From Ligustrum vulgare (Eukaryota; Streptophyta; Magnoliopsida; Lamiales; Oleaceae), in contig OY743172.1 of the NCBI GenBank assembly GCA_963555705.1, positions 22,133,446-22,197,445 of the forward strand: DNA of 64,000 nucleotides. The letters run 5' to 3'. Below the pieces are notes generated by a model. The model was given only the letters and a program-made list of their open reading frames with translations, was not told the DNA's origin and made no database searches. The position numbers were made by a program, and so were the translations under genes. Of this stretch, positions 1-11,900 are shown piece after piece. Position 1 is the first letter of the stretch. Each line of letters begins with the position of its first letter.

Positions 1-930
1 GACATTAATCTTGAATATATGTCTTGACTCGACTTGTCTTGATTATATGACTTGAATATAGAAATTTACTGGTTTAAATATGTAAGAAGTGATTTGAAGT
101 ATATGAAAATGACTTGTCTTGAACTTGGCTTGGGTCTGATCTTGAATATAAGCCTTGTCTTGAATATATGACCTGACTAGGAGATATGAATATAGACTTG
201 ATTGATTTAATAAGTAAAGCTTGCACGAATCTTGAAATGTGAGGTTGGATTGTCTACGTGCAATAGCACATGTGCATCATACTTTACTCATTGGGCAAGT
301 GTATGCTCATTCCACATCACATCTAATATTTCAGGTAATAATAAAAATGAAAAAGGAATTGGCGTGGATCTTTAGACTGCGAGAGACAGATTGTGTTGTG
401 CTAGGTGGAGACCTATGAGTTGTTTACTCACTGAACAAGGTCTTGTATTTGAACTGTCAAACTTGCCATCTTATTATTATTTATTTTAAAAGATTTTAAA
501 GTTAAGATCTTATATTAATTTTTTATCATTACTTTTTAAATGAATAAATTTTATTTTAATGTAAAGTTATTTTCAAATCCAAGTCAAGTAACGTCGTTTA
601 CGTCACGGGTTTATGAAAAGAAAAATAGAATATTTCCACAAATTGTTTTATGCACCACGTGTTGGCCTTTGAGTTTGAAAATAAAAGAAAATTTTGGCCA
701 TGCGTCACAACTCAAGATATTCATGAAAATAAAACCAAGATATGTGACACATGGCCTATTCACGTGTCGGTTGTTGAATACAATAAAGCCTCTCAAACAA
801 ATGTGTGAGGTGTTTCCGATTAGTTACGTAGGTCGCGGTTCAAAGTTTATCTACCACACCACCTCGATTAACATTTGAAATTCTTTCACTATGAGAAGGT
901 TCAAATCCTAAAGACACCATTTATGCGTGA
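1..930. other. AT-rich intergenic DNA with degenerate short repeats
   Basis: No supported gene. The first ~200 bases hold imperfect repeats around CTTGAATATATGACTTG. Bases 240-470 contain two TTTACTCA-type stretches (near 283 and 424) that look like eroded LTR sequence, but no terminal dinucleotides or target duplication could be found. The open frame at 540-878 has no recognisable domain and plant-intergenic composition, so it is not called. Confidence 0.4.
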
Positions 931-1895
931 GTTTGGAAAACTTACGCTAGTGATTTTTCAAAAATTTCATTCATCTTGAAAATGGTGAAGGATTGTTGAA
1001 AGAATTTTCTAAATGAATCATGGTATACAAAGGTTGATGAAAAGGTAGAAAAATGGAATGAGAAAAGGGTCAAAAAGTTTGTACCAGTTGATTGTATGAG
1101 TTTGAACCAAGCGATCACACGTAACACATCTTTATAAAATATTCGGAAAAACTTAAAGCCAAGCGATCGCTTGAGGTATAACCAAGCGATCGCTTGGTTA
1201 TCTGAGATGACCTTTGGAAAATTTATTTTTCTTGCACCTTTTGATGTTGTACATAGCATTTCTTGAAAAGGCTGAATCATGAAGTGTTGGATCATTTGTA
1301 AATGTTGTATCTATTGACAATACACCTCTTGATACTCTATATAAAAGGTTCAATGTTGGTTGATTCATACACACTTGAATTTCTCTTCTTTACTCTACTT
1401 GCTTTTATCTTCTTGCATTAAACTTATCTTGTCATCTTGCATACAAACTTCTAGTATTCATTTACTGCAAATTTGAATACTAGGCTCTCTTGTGTTATTT
1501 ATATAGTCTTTGTGTTCGGGTTTATTGTCGGGTATTGCACATTGGTCATCAAATAAACTATTGATTCCATTGTATCTTGGAGGCTTATTTGGGTCCCTCG
1601 TGCATACATTTGATGAGACAAATGAAGTCTAAAGGAAAGCGAGTGTCATGCCTTGGAATCTTCAAAGTTGCTACGAAGTATTGTCATCACACCATCAACA
1701 TTTGTTTCAACGGTCTTTAGACTTTATCTTCTATTATAATTATTGTGATGGCATCAACGGTTTCTTCGCTTCGTGATCTTGCTATGGACATCATAAAATT
1801 GGAAAGTTTTGAATGACCGAACTTCATGCGTTTGCAAAATAAATTACATTTCCTACTCACTACTCTTAATGTGTTTTATATTCTTTCTACTCCAA
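930..1895 (+). mobile_element. Degenerate Ty1/copia 5' region
   Basis: A TATA-like CTATATAAAAG lies near 1338, followed by a pyrimidine-rich leader and then a copia-type gag start at 1748. The order promoter, leader, gag N-terminus matches the 5' end of a Ty1/copia element. LTR borders and primer-binding site are not clear, and nothing of protease, integrase or RT follows, because a hAT-like element starts at 1973. Two full palindromic GCGATCGC motifs and one partial copy sit at 1105-1199 in the putative U3. Confidence 0.5.
1748..1894 (+). pseudogene. copia gag N-terminal fragment
   Basis: The frame reads MASTVSSLRDLAMDIIKLE, then FE, an in-frame TGA at 1814-1816, then NFMRLQNKLHFLLTTLN and a short tail. 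This is the familiar copia gag opening, in which a short leader is followed by a K-L-x-x-F motif and a W/L-Q-x-K-x-H-F-L-L segment. The match is by eye to the family pattern. Only about 49 codons remain. The internal stop and missing downstream protein make it a dead fragment. Confidence 0.6.
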
Positions 1896-2304
1896 ATAAG
1901 TTACATTTTTTTTAATTTAATATTCCAGGCTATAAAAGAATCGCTTTGGAGTTAACAAAATAGCCTAATTAGTAGGGGTGAACATTGTTTGGTTTGACTG
2001 TTTGTAGCGGAATTTCAAACCAAACCGTTTAAAACGGTTTGAAAATCTTCCAAACCAAACCATTTCATTTCCTAAACCAAAACAAACCATGTTTTACGGT
2101 TTGGTGCGGTTTAAAACCGTGGGTTGCAATCAAATAAATTAGTAGATCCTAAACCAAGGCACATTATTGTACGATAATGCAAGAAAGAATGAATGATTAA
2201 TCTACCAATAGCAAATATCACAGATTTCGCAATCGATACACATCATTGAGTAAAGGATCAATACCAACTTTATGGTCGATAACTAAGAAATACCCACTGA
2301 CCAT

Positions 2305-3815
2305 TGATAAATGTATTTTATACACGTATTTATATGTCTAAATTGGAATATATTATTGTCGTTTTAGAATATATACTATTTAATTTTTGTTTATTTGTTT
2401 ACTTTGTAGAAAATATCCCAAAAGATAAAGAATGAAGCAAATAATAGGAAAACTGCACATTTGAATACTAATTGGAGCGTAATTGACCAAGTGAGAAGTT
2501 TATGACAACAACTGGAAAAGTTTCATGGTGCCAAAGAGACTAAATCAGAAGTTGGAGGACCAAATTGAAGGATTTAAGAGTTGAAACGAGCAAATCGAGA
2601 AGACTATAAATGTTTGGGGACTGAATCGCTTTAATTGATAATTGAGGACTGAAGATGCAATTAAAATCCAGGGACCAACTTACACATCCAGAGAAACATG
2701 AAAAGTGCACTAGACATTCAAACCACGCGATCGCGACCTTAAAAGGAGCGCGATCGCATGATGGTGCAAAAATCTAACCCGGGCCTAAAACCACCTTACC
2801 ACGCAATCGCGTGGTTATACGCCTAGGCCACAGATCAGAATTATGTCGTGATTTTTAACAGATCTTGGGCTTTTTGACCTAGGTTTCTCCCTAACCTATA
2901 AATACAATATGTCTTGCACGAAAAGAGGACCTTTGCCTCTCCAAAGAACGAGCCACAATTGAAAAAACAACATCAAATTCTTGGGGAATCCAGCATCGCA
3001 AAGGGGCGTAAATTGAAGATAATTGAAGAATTGACTCTTGGTGCAAGCGTTCCTTTCTTTATATTATTTTCAATGAACTTTTATTTTAGTTATTTTTTCT
3101 TTTTAATCATGATGTGTAACTAATTTCAATGTTGGGATGAACGATGTAACCTAGTTATATTATTTTAATTCTAAATTTCGTTGTTTTAATGATTTTGTTG
3201 CATGTATTGATTTATTATTGTTCTTAATGCGTGAATGAACTGACCACTTATTCATTATTAATTGAGTTATTTCCATAATTCGAGAGGCGAGTTAATAACT
3301 TAGAACGTGGTAATAAATTCGACAATTGAACAAGAAATAGAGATATACTTTTGTTATTATTGCGGTCATTTGTGAATTATTGTATTTATTGCATCTAGAT
3401 AAGGAATATTTGGACCCTCTGTAGAGATGCACGGTTGACTTGTTTAGGTATGATTGATTTAAACTCGAGAGAGGAATCTCAATATACATTAGTGAATTCG
3501 ACCAAATGCATATTTAGAAAATAAAACTGGAATTGGAGTTAATTTAATTGGTTAGGTGAAATCGAGATTCTCAACTACTTTACAATCATTTTATAAAACA
3601 AAAGCAATCTCGCATTTTAATTCTTTAGTTTTAGCTTAAATTCTTAAATACTTTAGTCTGTTCAAATAAAGATAAGAAGTAACATATTTCGATACTTAAT
3701 AGCATTCTCTGAGGAATGATAATCCGAACTCATATGTCCACTTTATTACTTCTCCCGACCCGTACACTTGCGGGGATATCTCGCATCGCGAGATATTTGT
3801 GAACAAGTTTTTGAT
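2305..3815 (+). repeat. 5' LTR (family A) of a Ty3/gypsy element
   Basis: A 1511-bp LTR starting TGATAAATG and ending TTTGTGAACA. It is followed by the spacer AGTTTT and a primer-binding site, the usual Athila/Tat layout. Its reverse complement is recognisable at 34946-36637, and its last ~434 bases are repeated at 5965-6399. It carries palindromic GCGATCGC-type motifs at 2721-2817. Confidence 0.8.
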
Positions 3816-3821
3816 GCCATT

Positions 3822-3839
3822 GTTGGGGACTATTTTTAT
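3822..3839 (+). other. Degenerate tRNA-Asp-type primer-binding site
   Basis: TGATGCCATTGTTGGGGA lies 6 bases after the LTR end. It differs by several transitions from the intact TGGCGCCGTTGCCGGGGA in the sister element at 45721-45738, as expected of an old, C-to-T mutated copy. Confidence 0.7.
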
Positions 3840-3925
3840 ATTAATATCGATATCCATTGGTTCTTTCACTTTGAACTTTATTTTTGATTTTTGTTTTTAT
3901 CTTTATTTTTTGTTTAATTTAATTT

Positions 3926-5965
3926 ATGTTAAGAAGAACTAAGTTGTTTGATTTGCTTCCTCTTGATATAGAAATTGAACGTACTTTTCGACAGAGGCGT
4001 AGACAGCAGTTGAAAGCAGATCAACAAACATATTTATCCATGGCAGATGACAAAATTCTGGATAATCAGGGAAATCAACATAATCTGCCACCAGCTGTTA
4101 TTGGACATCAACAAAATCATGGGAGGCCCATTTTGAAAGACTACATGGTTCCTCCTGTGGGGAACATTGGAACCTGCATAGTACCTCCTACAATCAAAGC
4201 CAACAATTTTGAGATCAAGACCTCTTTGATCTCACTGATCCAAAACTCGTGTATTTTTCATGGATTACCATTTGAAGATTCACATGCACATCTTCAGACC
4301 TTTTTGGAATTGCGTGATATGTAGCGCATGAATGGAGTCTCAGATGATGCAGTAAAGTTGAAATTATTTTCATTCACCTTGGCAGACAAAGCAAAGGCAT
4401 GGTTCTACGCATTGCCACTTCACACAATTACTACATTTGAAGCTATGAGCTAGAAGTTTGTAGATAAATTCTTCCCACCTGGTCGCATGTCAAAGCTCAG
4501 GCGTGAGATTTTTTCCTTCAATCAACAGCCAGGGGAGTCAATATTTGAAACATGGGAAAGGTTCAATGAGCTGAATCGACAGTGTCTTGCACATGAATCG
4601 CAGATTGGATCTTATTTCAGACATTCTACAAATGGTTGACAAATGAAAACAAGAAACACGCCGACTCAACAGCTGGGGGATCGGTAATGGATATGGCCTA
4701 TGAAGAAGCGTCTAAAATCTTTACGAAGATGGCTGCCAACAGTTACCAATGGTATAGATCTGCACCTAAGTCTGGGGTAACTATTGCAGTTAATGAGATT
4801 ACAACATTAACTGCTAAATTGGATGCTTTGACAAAGAAAATCGACAGTATGGGTGTGCAGCCAGTTAATTCAGTCCAAACAGCTATTTGTGATTTTTGTT
4901 TTGAAAATCACGCTGTGAATTTCTGTCCCATGCAGCAGAATCAACCAAATCCAGAACAAGTCAACTTCGTGGGAAACAGGCAGCAGAGTGGTCCTTGTTC
5001 ACAAACTTACAACCCAAAATGGAAGAAACACCCAAATTTTTCTTGGTCTAGTAATCAGAATGTTCAGCACCCACCTGAATTTGAACAACAACAACAATCT
5101 CAGAAAACCATGGCCAAGAACATGGAAATGTTGATTCAGCTAGTCAAAAGTCAGAATGGTGAAATGTTGAATCAAGCGGCAGAAATAAAGAACTTGAAGA
5201 AACATATGGGGGAGTTGGCAACTAGCAGAGCAGACAGGTAGCTAGGGCAGTTACCGAGTAACACTGAAACGAACCCTCGTAAACATGTGAATGCGATAAC
5301 AACAAGGAGTGAGGTTCAATTATTTGAAGTAACTGTAGAAGAGTATGAAAAGAAGAGGAATGAGAAACAAATTGGGGTGGAAGAACAGCATAGTGAGAAA
5401 GAACAGGGGTCTACTAAAGAAGCTCAAATCGTTGAAGAAGAAGTTCGAGTAAGACCTCCAATCAAGGCTTATGTGCCTCCCATCCTATATCCACAAAGAC
5501 AAAGGAAGCATCAGTTGGAGCAACAGTTTGTTAAATTCTTGGAATTTTTTAATAAATTGCATATCAGTATCCCGTTTGCTGAAGCTCTGGCTCAAATGAC
5601 ACTCTACCTAAAATTCATGAAAGAGATGCTGTCAAATGAAAGAAAGTTTGTAGATTTTGAAACAGTGGCTCTCAGTGAAGAATGTAGTGCCATCTTGTAG
5701 AAAAAGTTACCACAAAAGCTAAAAGATTCAAGGAGTTTCTCTATCCCTTGTACTATTGGTAACTTTAGCTTCGATAATGTCTTATGTGATTTAGGGGCTA
5801 GTGTTAATTTGATGCATTTATCTGTGTACAGGAAATTTGGTTTGGGGGAGCCTAAACCAACCAATATCACACTGAAGCTAGCAAACAGATCAATTCAATA
5901 TCCATATGGGATAGTTGAGAATGTGATAGTGAAAGTGGGAAAATTCTTCTTCCCAGTCGACTTTG
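3926..5965 (+). pseudogene. Athila/Tat-like gag-protease remnant
   Basis: The gag N-terminus runs 3926-4322 (MLRRTKLFDLLPLDIEIER, later IKANNFEIKTSLISLIQNS and HLQTFLELRDM). It is interrupted by stops at 4322 and 4453 and by a frame change near 4640. Reading resumes at 4636-5241, with the CxxC segment CDFCFENHAVNFC, and at 5287-5700. A protease start follows at about 5780-5965 (DLGASVNLMHLSVY, GLGEPKPTNITLKLA). Each block has a counterpart in the same order in the protein encoded at 41560-45621. The coding region stops inside the protease and joins directly to LTR sequence, so RT, RNase H and integrase are all missing. Confidence 0.8.
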
Positions 5966-6399
5966 TGTTTATTGCATCTAAATAAGGAATCGCTGGCCCC
6001 TCTGTATAGATACACAGTTGACTTATTTAGGTATAATTGATTTAAACTCGAGAGAGGAATCTCAATATACATTAGTGAATTCGACCGAATGCATATTTAT
6101 AAAATAAAACTGGATTGGAGTTAATTTAATTGGTTAGGTGAAATCGGGATTCCCAACTACTTTACCATCGTTTTTTAAAACAAAAGCAATCTCGCATTTT
6201 AATTCTTTAATTTAATTCTCTAGTTTTAGCTTCAATTTTCAAATACTTTAGTCCATTTAATAAAGATAAGAAGTAACATATTTCGATATTTAATAGCAGT
6301 CTCTGAGGAATGATAATCCGGACTCATAGGTCAACTTTATCACTTCTCATGATCCGTACACTTGTCGGGATATCTCGCATCGCGAGATATTTGTGAACA
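5965..6399 (+). repeat. Truncated 3' LTR (family A)
   Basis: Homologous to the last ~434 bases of the LTR at 2305-3815 (shared blocks TTTATTGCATCTA, CTCGAGAGAGGAATCTCAAT, TCTCGCATCGCGAGATATTT). It ends GAACA at 6399. The junction with protease sequence has only a few bases of shared TTTATTG, suggesting an internal deletion through microhomology. The bases outside the two LTR ends (ACCAT at 2300-2304, TTACA at 6400-6404) do not match, so no target duplication survives. Confidence 0.75.
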
Positions 6400-7248
6400 T
6401 TACATATATTATGTCAAAAGATATTTTTGAATTTATTTCGAAATGCAACTCACATTGGTAGGGGGATTATTCCGACAGGTTGCAATTACAATAAGATATA
6501 TTTGTTCAAAATTATTCACATAAATAAAAGATAACACACTATGTTACTGCAAGGGTATTTCTTCTATTTAGTATACTATAAATTTGTGTCATAATGAATT
6601 TTCTTCTAATTTGTTTATAAAGTTCTTCAATGAAAACTGCAAGCCTCATTTTATCTTTTCTGTGACATTCAATAGTTATAGTTGAGAATGAAGTTGGACT
6701 GCTTTTAGGAGAGATCAAACATCCATATATTATAACATAACTTTATTCTTGAAAAAATTTCACATTTTTTTGCAATTGACAGATACTAGAAATCTTTTTT
6801 AAAAAGTCCAAATTTTGATACAAGTTATTCTATAACTCATTCTAACTAGAAAAAAAATCAAAACATCACGACTTAAAATTTTTAATAACAATTTAAATTT
6901 GATAAGTTATTCATGCACTCATTCTTTATTTTTTATAATTTGTTTAAAACTTAGCGGGTTACGATTTGAAATCGAGATTTTAACAATTGAAATTTCAATT
7001 AAATTATTTAAAACGATTTGAAAAATTCTAAATCAAACAAAATCATTTCACGTAAGAAATTTTATCGAACCAAACCAAATTATCTGTTGCAATTTGATTC
7101 GGTTCAGTTCGCCCCTGCTAATTAGAGTGGTCATTTAGCCAAATCATAGCCTTGTGTGTAGAAAATTACAGAACTCGCAGGTTGCAATCGCGAAACGTCT
7201 CAAATCTTAATTCTGTACGGTGGCCACCGCCGTTTGACTGTGACCCGA

Positions 7249-7254
7249 TATAAA
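7249..7254 (+). promoter_or_regulatory. Candidate TATA box of the enoyl-ACP reductase gene
   Basis: TATAAA about 20-30 bases upstream of a pyrimidine-rich stretch likely to be the 5'-UTR. A likely 5'-UTR exon ends at 7339 (GTGTAG|GTTTAT). The corresponding acceptor is TTGCACAG ending at 8955, 19 bases before the first start codon. The 1.6-kb UTR intron holds T-rich and MITE-like DNA around 7970-8330. The assignment is inferred from position; no transcript was seen. Confidence 0.4.
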
Positions 7255-8980
7255 CGTTGGCGTTCTCAGTCGCACCAAGGTTCTCCTCTCACATACTCGT
7301 TTTCGTTCTCCAATACTGATAATACGTGGCTGTGTGTAGGTTTATATCGTTTGCTACAAAGATAATTTGGTTTTGGACTTTCTGCAGCTGAGAATTGAGT
7401 GATATATGCATATTGGATGGAAGCATTCGTTAACGAAAACCCATTTGTTATTTTAAGGAATTACATCTTCTGCATATGTGAATGAGTAAAATACAGTATC
7501 TTGAAGCATTTATGAAATTGTTAAACATGTCATTTGCTGTGAATTAGTTTAATATGTCAGATATATGAGTAAATATCCCACTTCAGTGAAAAACCTACTT
7601 GTTATTTGAAGGGTTTTATATTTTCTGTAGCTGAGAATTGAGTAAAACGTAGTACTTGGATGTGCTATCATAATATTGGTATAGACACATTACTTTGATT
7701 TCGATTAATTTATCAGATTTACGGGCAAATATCCCACTTTCTGAAAATCCATTTCGTTGTTTCAAAATTCAAATCGATATTGAGTTCCATATATCCCATT
7801 ACAGATATGCCATATGTTATCTGAGAAGGGAACTAAAACTTAACTTTGGGTTATTAAATCAGACATCTAAAGTTCAAGTTAAAGGAACAAAGTTGTACAA
7901 GTATTAGGTTTTTACCTGCTTTGAAATTTGTTAACACACAATATTCGCAAAATTAAGCCCTTGTTTGATTTTAATTATTTGAGAATCACTTCTCTCTCAC
8001 ACTTAGCCCCTGTTTGATACCCTTTTTTTTTTTTTTTTTCAAAAGTCCTTTTTTCTCGTACTTATTTTCTACTACGCATTCACACAATAAAATATTATAC
8101 ACGTAAATTCAAACTTTTCCCAATTTTTCAACCACTCATTCTTCAACAAATCACCATTCAAAACATCAATTTCTCTTTAAAATGACCATCAGATAAGGGC
8201 TTAATTTTCAACCACACATTCTCTTGGAGAGCACTATCATTATCACATTTCCCCATAACTTGAAAATGAAAGTTCACTTTTCAAAGGATCCTGTATCAAA
8301 AAATCAAAATCAAACTAGCTCTAATTTTATTTTTTAAGGTAGCAAACATGCACATATCATTTTGGACCAAATTAGTCCGATTCATTCCTTTTTTAAATTT
8401 CTCCTAGTCTGGATGGCCTTAATCCTTCAATGTAGTTGGAACACAAATGTTATGGAGTGGCAGTATTTCCATATGATATTCAGAAAACCCGATTAACTGT
8501 GAACTTTAAATTTTATTTAACTTAGAGAAAGCTTACAGGAGAGCAAAAAGACTATTAGTTGAGTTGACTGACTAAAGTAGAATCTCAAAGCTAAATCTAT
8601 AAGTAATGCTGTAATGGATAAATGTTTAATGATCTAGTTGAGAAGTGTAGTTTGCATGCAAAACTTGGACATAGTGATATAATCTGCGCTTGGTACTTGG
8701 AACAGATGCCATGTGAAAAACACTGTCATCTAAGTGTTTTTAAGTCATATGTACAGAGTCACAAGGTCAAATTTATTACTGGTGCTCAATTAAGCCAAAA
8801 CTATCTCTTTAGCTACCAAATAGTTGACTGATTTTAATTTCTTGACAGGACACTATGTCGAGACATTATTTTATGTGGGATCTATGATTACATTTTTTTG
8901 AATTTTTATTCTAGTTATTATGACATATTAGTTCTAACTTTGTCATATTGCACAGGTCTCAACTTTTTTCCGAAATGAAA

Positions 8981-11900
8981 ATGGCAGCAGCTTCAGCTTC
9001 AAGTTTGCAAATTGCAGCCTTTAAACCCTCTCTTTTCTCAGCTGGAAGAATCAGTAGAGCAGGCATGGCAAGTGTTGGCATCAATCATCAATGGGCATCA
9101 TGTTCTAAGCTTTCCAGTGCTTGTCATACATCATCTGGACAACTCTACTGCTGTACTTTCAGATCATCTCCCTCAAGATTTAGTAAAGTCGTCACAAAGG
9201 CAATGTCTGACGTTGGTGAAAACAAGCCTGCATCTGGATTGCCGATCAATTTGAAAGGTATTTTTTGTTTTGTTACTGGATTCTGGAAGATCCTTTTCTA
9301 CTGTAATAATCATATATTCATTCATATTTTTTATGCAATCTTTCTATATTTTGTTCCATGGATAAGTAAGTACGGCCTGTCACTAAAAGTTTGTGTTTCT
9401 TTATTCATAAAGGAAATATGGTATAGTTACATTTCATTTGGGGTATGAGGGTTACAACTTACAACTGCATACGAGATGAAACAATAAATTCATTAAAAAA
9501 AGAATAAATAATATTTTGAGTATCAGAATATTATTGGAGTAGCTATTTTTGATAAGGTAATAATCAAAATCTTCATCTATCTGAGTTACATGTGGAGACC
9601 CTCACATCAAATAAGAAATCCTTTTGATTTGAAGGGAATTGTTCATGTGGTTGCAAGCCTGTCAATGTAATTTGAATCTTTTATAGTTACAGGACATGAT
9701 CTGTATTTGTGGTCAAAGATTACTGTTTGTTATGATATTAGTTTGTAGCAAAGGTCTTGTTTGTCAGGAACTATGTAGATCATATGGTCTCTATGTTCGT
9801 GCAATACCAGGATTTTACCGTTCGTAGGTTCAATTCCTGCTAGATGCACTTGGAAGGTTCAGTTCAATCGTCCTTTATATGCTGATAACACAGTATAACA
9901 TGAAGTATATTTTCTGACGAATATGTAAATGCTGTTTTAGGGAAAAGAGCTTTTATAGCAGGCGTTGCTGATGATAATGGATATGGTTGGGCTATTGCAA
10001 AATCACTTGCTGCAGCAGGAGCTGATATTCTTGTTGGCACATGGGTGCCTGTAAGTAGAATTTCTGAAATTCCCAATCTGCATATAATTGCTTTCACTTA
10101 GTAATTAGTATGTTTGACTTTTAATTAAATTATTGAATTACTTCACATAGGCTTTAAACATTTTTGAAACGAGCCTGCGGCGGGGGAAATTTGATGAATC
10201 ACGCGTGTAAGATTTTAAGATCGCATTCCTTCCATTTTTTAACCTATCAAAGAGAATATGTGGGAACTCTCCTTTGTTGAAAAAGAGTTTGATGTCAGGT
10301 TGCCAGATGGTTCTTTGATGGAAATCACCAAAGTTTATCCATTAGATGCAGTTTTTGACAATCTCGAAGACGTTCCAGAAGATGTAACTTCAACAAATAA
10401 GGATTCTTTGATAGCTATCAATAAATTTCAATAATATTGTTGAGGGGCTTAATGAATTATTTATTTATTTATTTTTTATATGTTTCCTCGTGCAGATAAA
10501 AACAAATAAGCGCTATGCTGGATCCAGTAATTGGACTGTTCAGGTACATGCTATTTTCTTTCAACAATTGAATGTTGTTATTCCTTTATGGCACTATCAC
10601 TTAAAGAAGACATCCTTTTTAGATTATTTGCAATTTGTAAATTTTTCTTGTTTACCTTGTGTTCATCGGGCTCATTTTGATATCGTTCAACATTAATGAT
10701 CAAGATTATCCTGTGAGGTCTGGAATTAACTTTTAAGTATTTTCTTGGGCTTTCAGAATTTACTGAGTATGTTAGTCAAATTAATAGTTACTTTCACCTC
10801 AACCCAGTGTTATAAAAAGCGTGAAGCGTGACGAAGCGTAGAGTCTGAGTGTCAAGCTTTTCAAGCTTAAGCGGGAGTAGGCGTTAAAAAGCGTTTTTCA
10901 ATTTCTATATATTAGATTTAAACTTTACACATATTTTAACCCCTTTAAAAAAAAAAAAAACACTAAGCACGCTTCAGGTCGCACATCGACACGCCTAAGC
11001 TCGCTTACTAGCGCTTCGGCGTACCAAAGCACGCTTACTCGCGCATTCACGCTTTTTAGATAAAAAAAATTTCAGACATTTTTTTCACGCTTTTTGCTTT
11101 TTCGATGCGTCGGAGGCACACTTCACTCCTATGCGCCCGCGCGCGTTTTAGAACACTGCCTCAACCACACTTGTCTGACATGTTTTGTGAAATGAGATTA
11201 CAGGAAGTAGCAGAAACTGTAAAACAGGATTTTGGGAGCATTGACATTCTTGTGCATTCGCTCGCTAATGGTCCAGAGGTACAACACCTTTTATATTATG
11301 CAGAAGATGTAAATATTTTTCGCTTGATCTTGACAGAAACTTTGTAACTAGGTAACTAAACCTCTGTTGGAGACCTCGAGAAAGGGATATCTTGCGGCAA
11401 TATCTGCATCAAGTTATTCTTATGTTTCCTTACTTAAACATTTCCTTCCAATTATGAACCCAGGCATGTCTTGTTACTTGGTACAATTTGTGCTTTTTGT
11501 CATCTTTCAGACTGTTGCATTTCCAATTTAGCATATTTGAAAGCATCTTTGGCTAAGCTTAAAAGAGATAAACTAGCATTTTTTGGCAACAAGTGAAGAC
11601 GTGTCAAAAAAGAAATATTTTGTTCTGAGAATTTGGAAAAAAGTAACTTTTTAGAAAACACAAGCACGTATGGCAGAAAAAAGTTATTTGAAGTAACTTT
11701 TAAGGTTAACCAAACAAGCCCTTATATCATGTAAAACCAACTAGTTGGATTTAATGGTGGGCTGCTTTTGCAGGTGGTTCTTCAATTTCTCTCACGTACA
11801 TTGCTTCCGAGAGGATCATTCCAGGGTATTTGAGTTTTGTAGCACGTCTTCCTAGCCTCATGTGTTAAATGTACTGTTTATCTCCAGAAAAGTTATTTTA

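Larger units (their letters stand above)
1973..7117. mobile_element. hAT-like non-autonomous transposon, invaded by an LTR element
   Basis: The ends are inverted: TAGGGGTGAAC on the left and GTTCGCCCCTG on the right, i.e. CAGGGGCGAAC in reverse. They are flanked by a perfect 8-bp duplication CTAATTAG (1965-1972 and 7118-7125). An 8-bp duplication and short TIRs fit the hAT superfamily. Subterminal DNA is rich in AACCAAACCG/CGGTTTGG repeats on both sides. Removing the LTR element at 2305-6399 leaves about 1.05 kb with no transposase, so the original copy was probably non-autonomous. CTAATTAG is palindromic, which slightly weakens it as a diagnostic duplication. Confidence 0.7.

Noticed and set aside
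540..878. 112-codon open frame
   Set aside because: No domain, no signal, AT-rich composition and an equally open antisense frame.
9805..9850. tRNA-like T-arm GGTTCAATTCC
   Set aside because: No acceptor stem, D-arm or anticodon arm can be formed around it; it lies in an intron.
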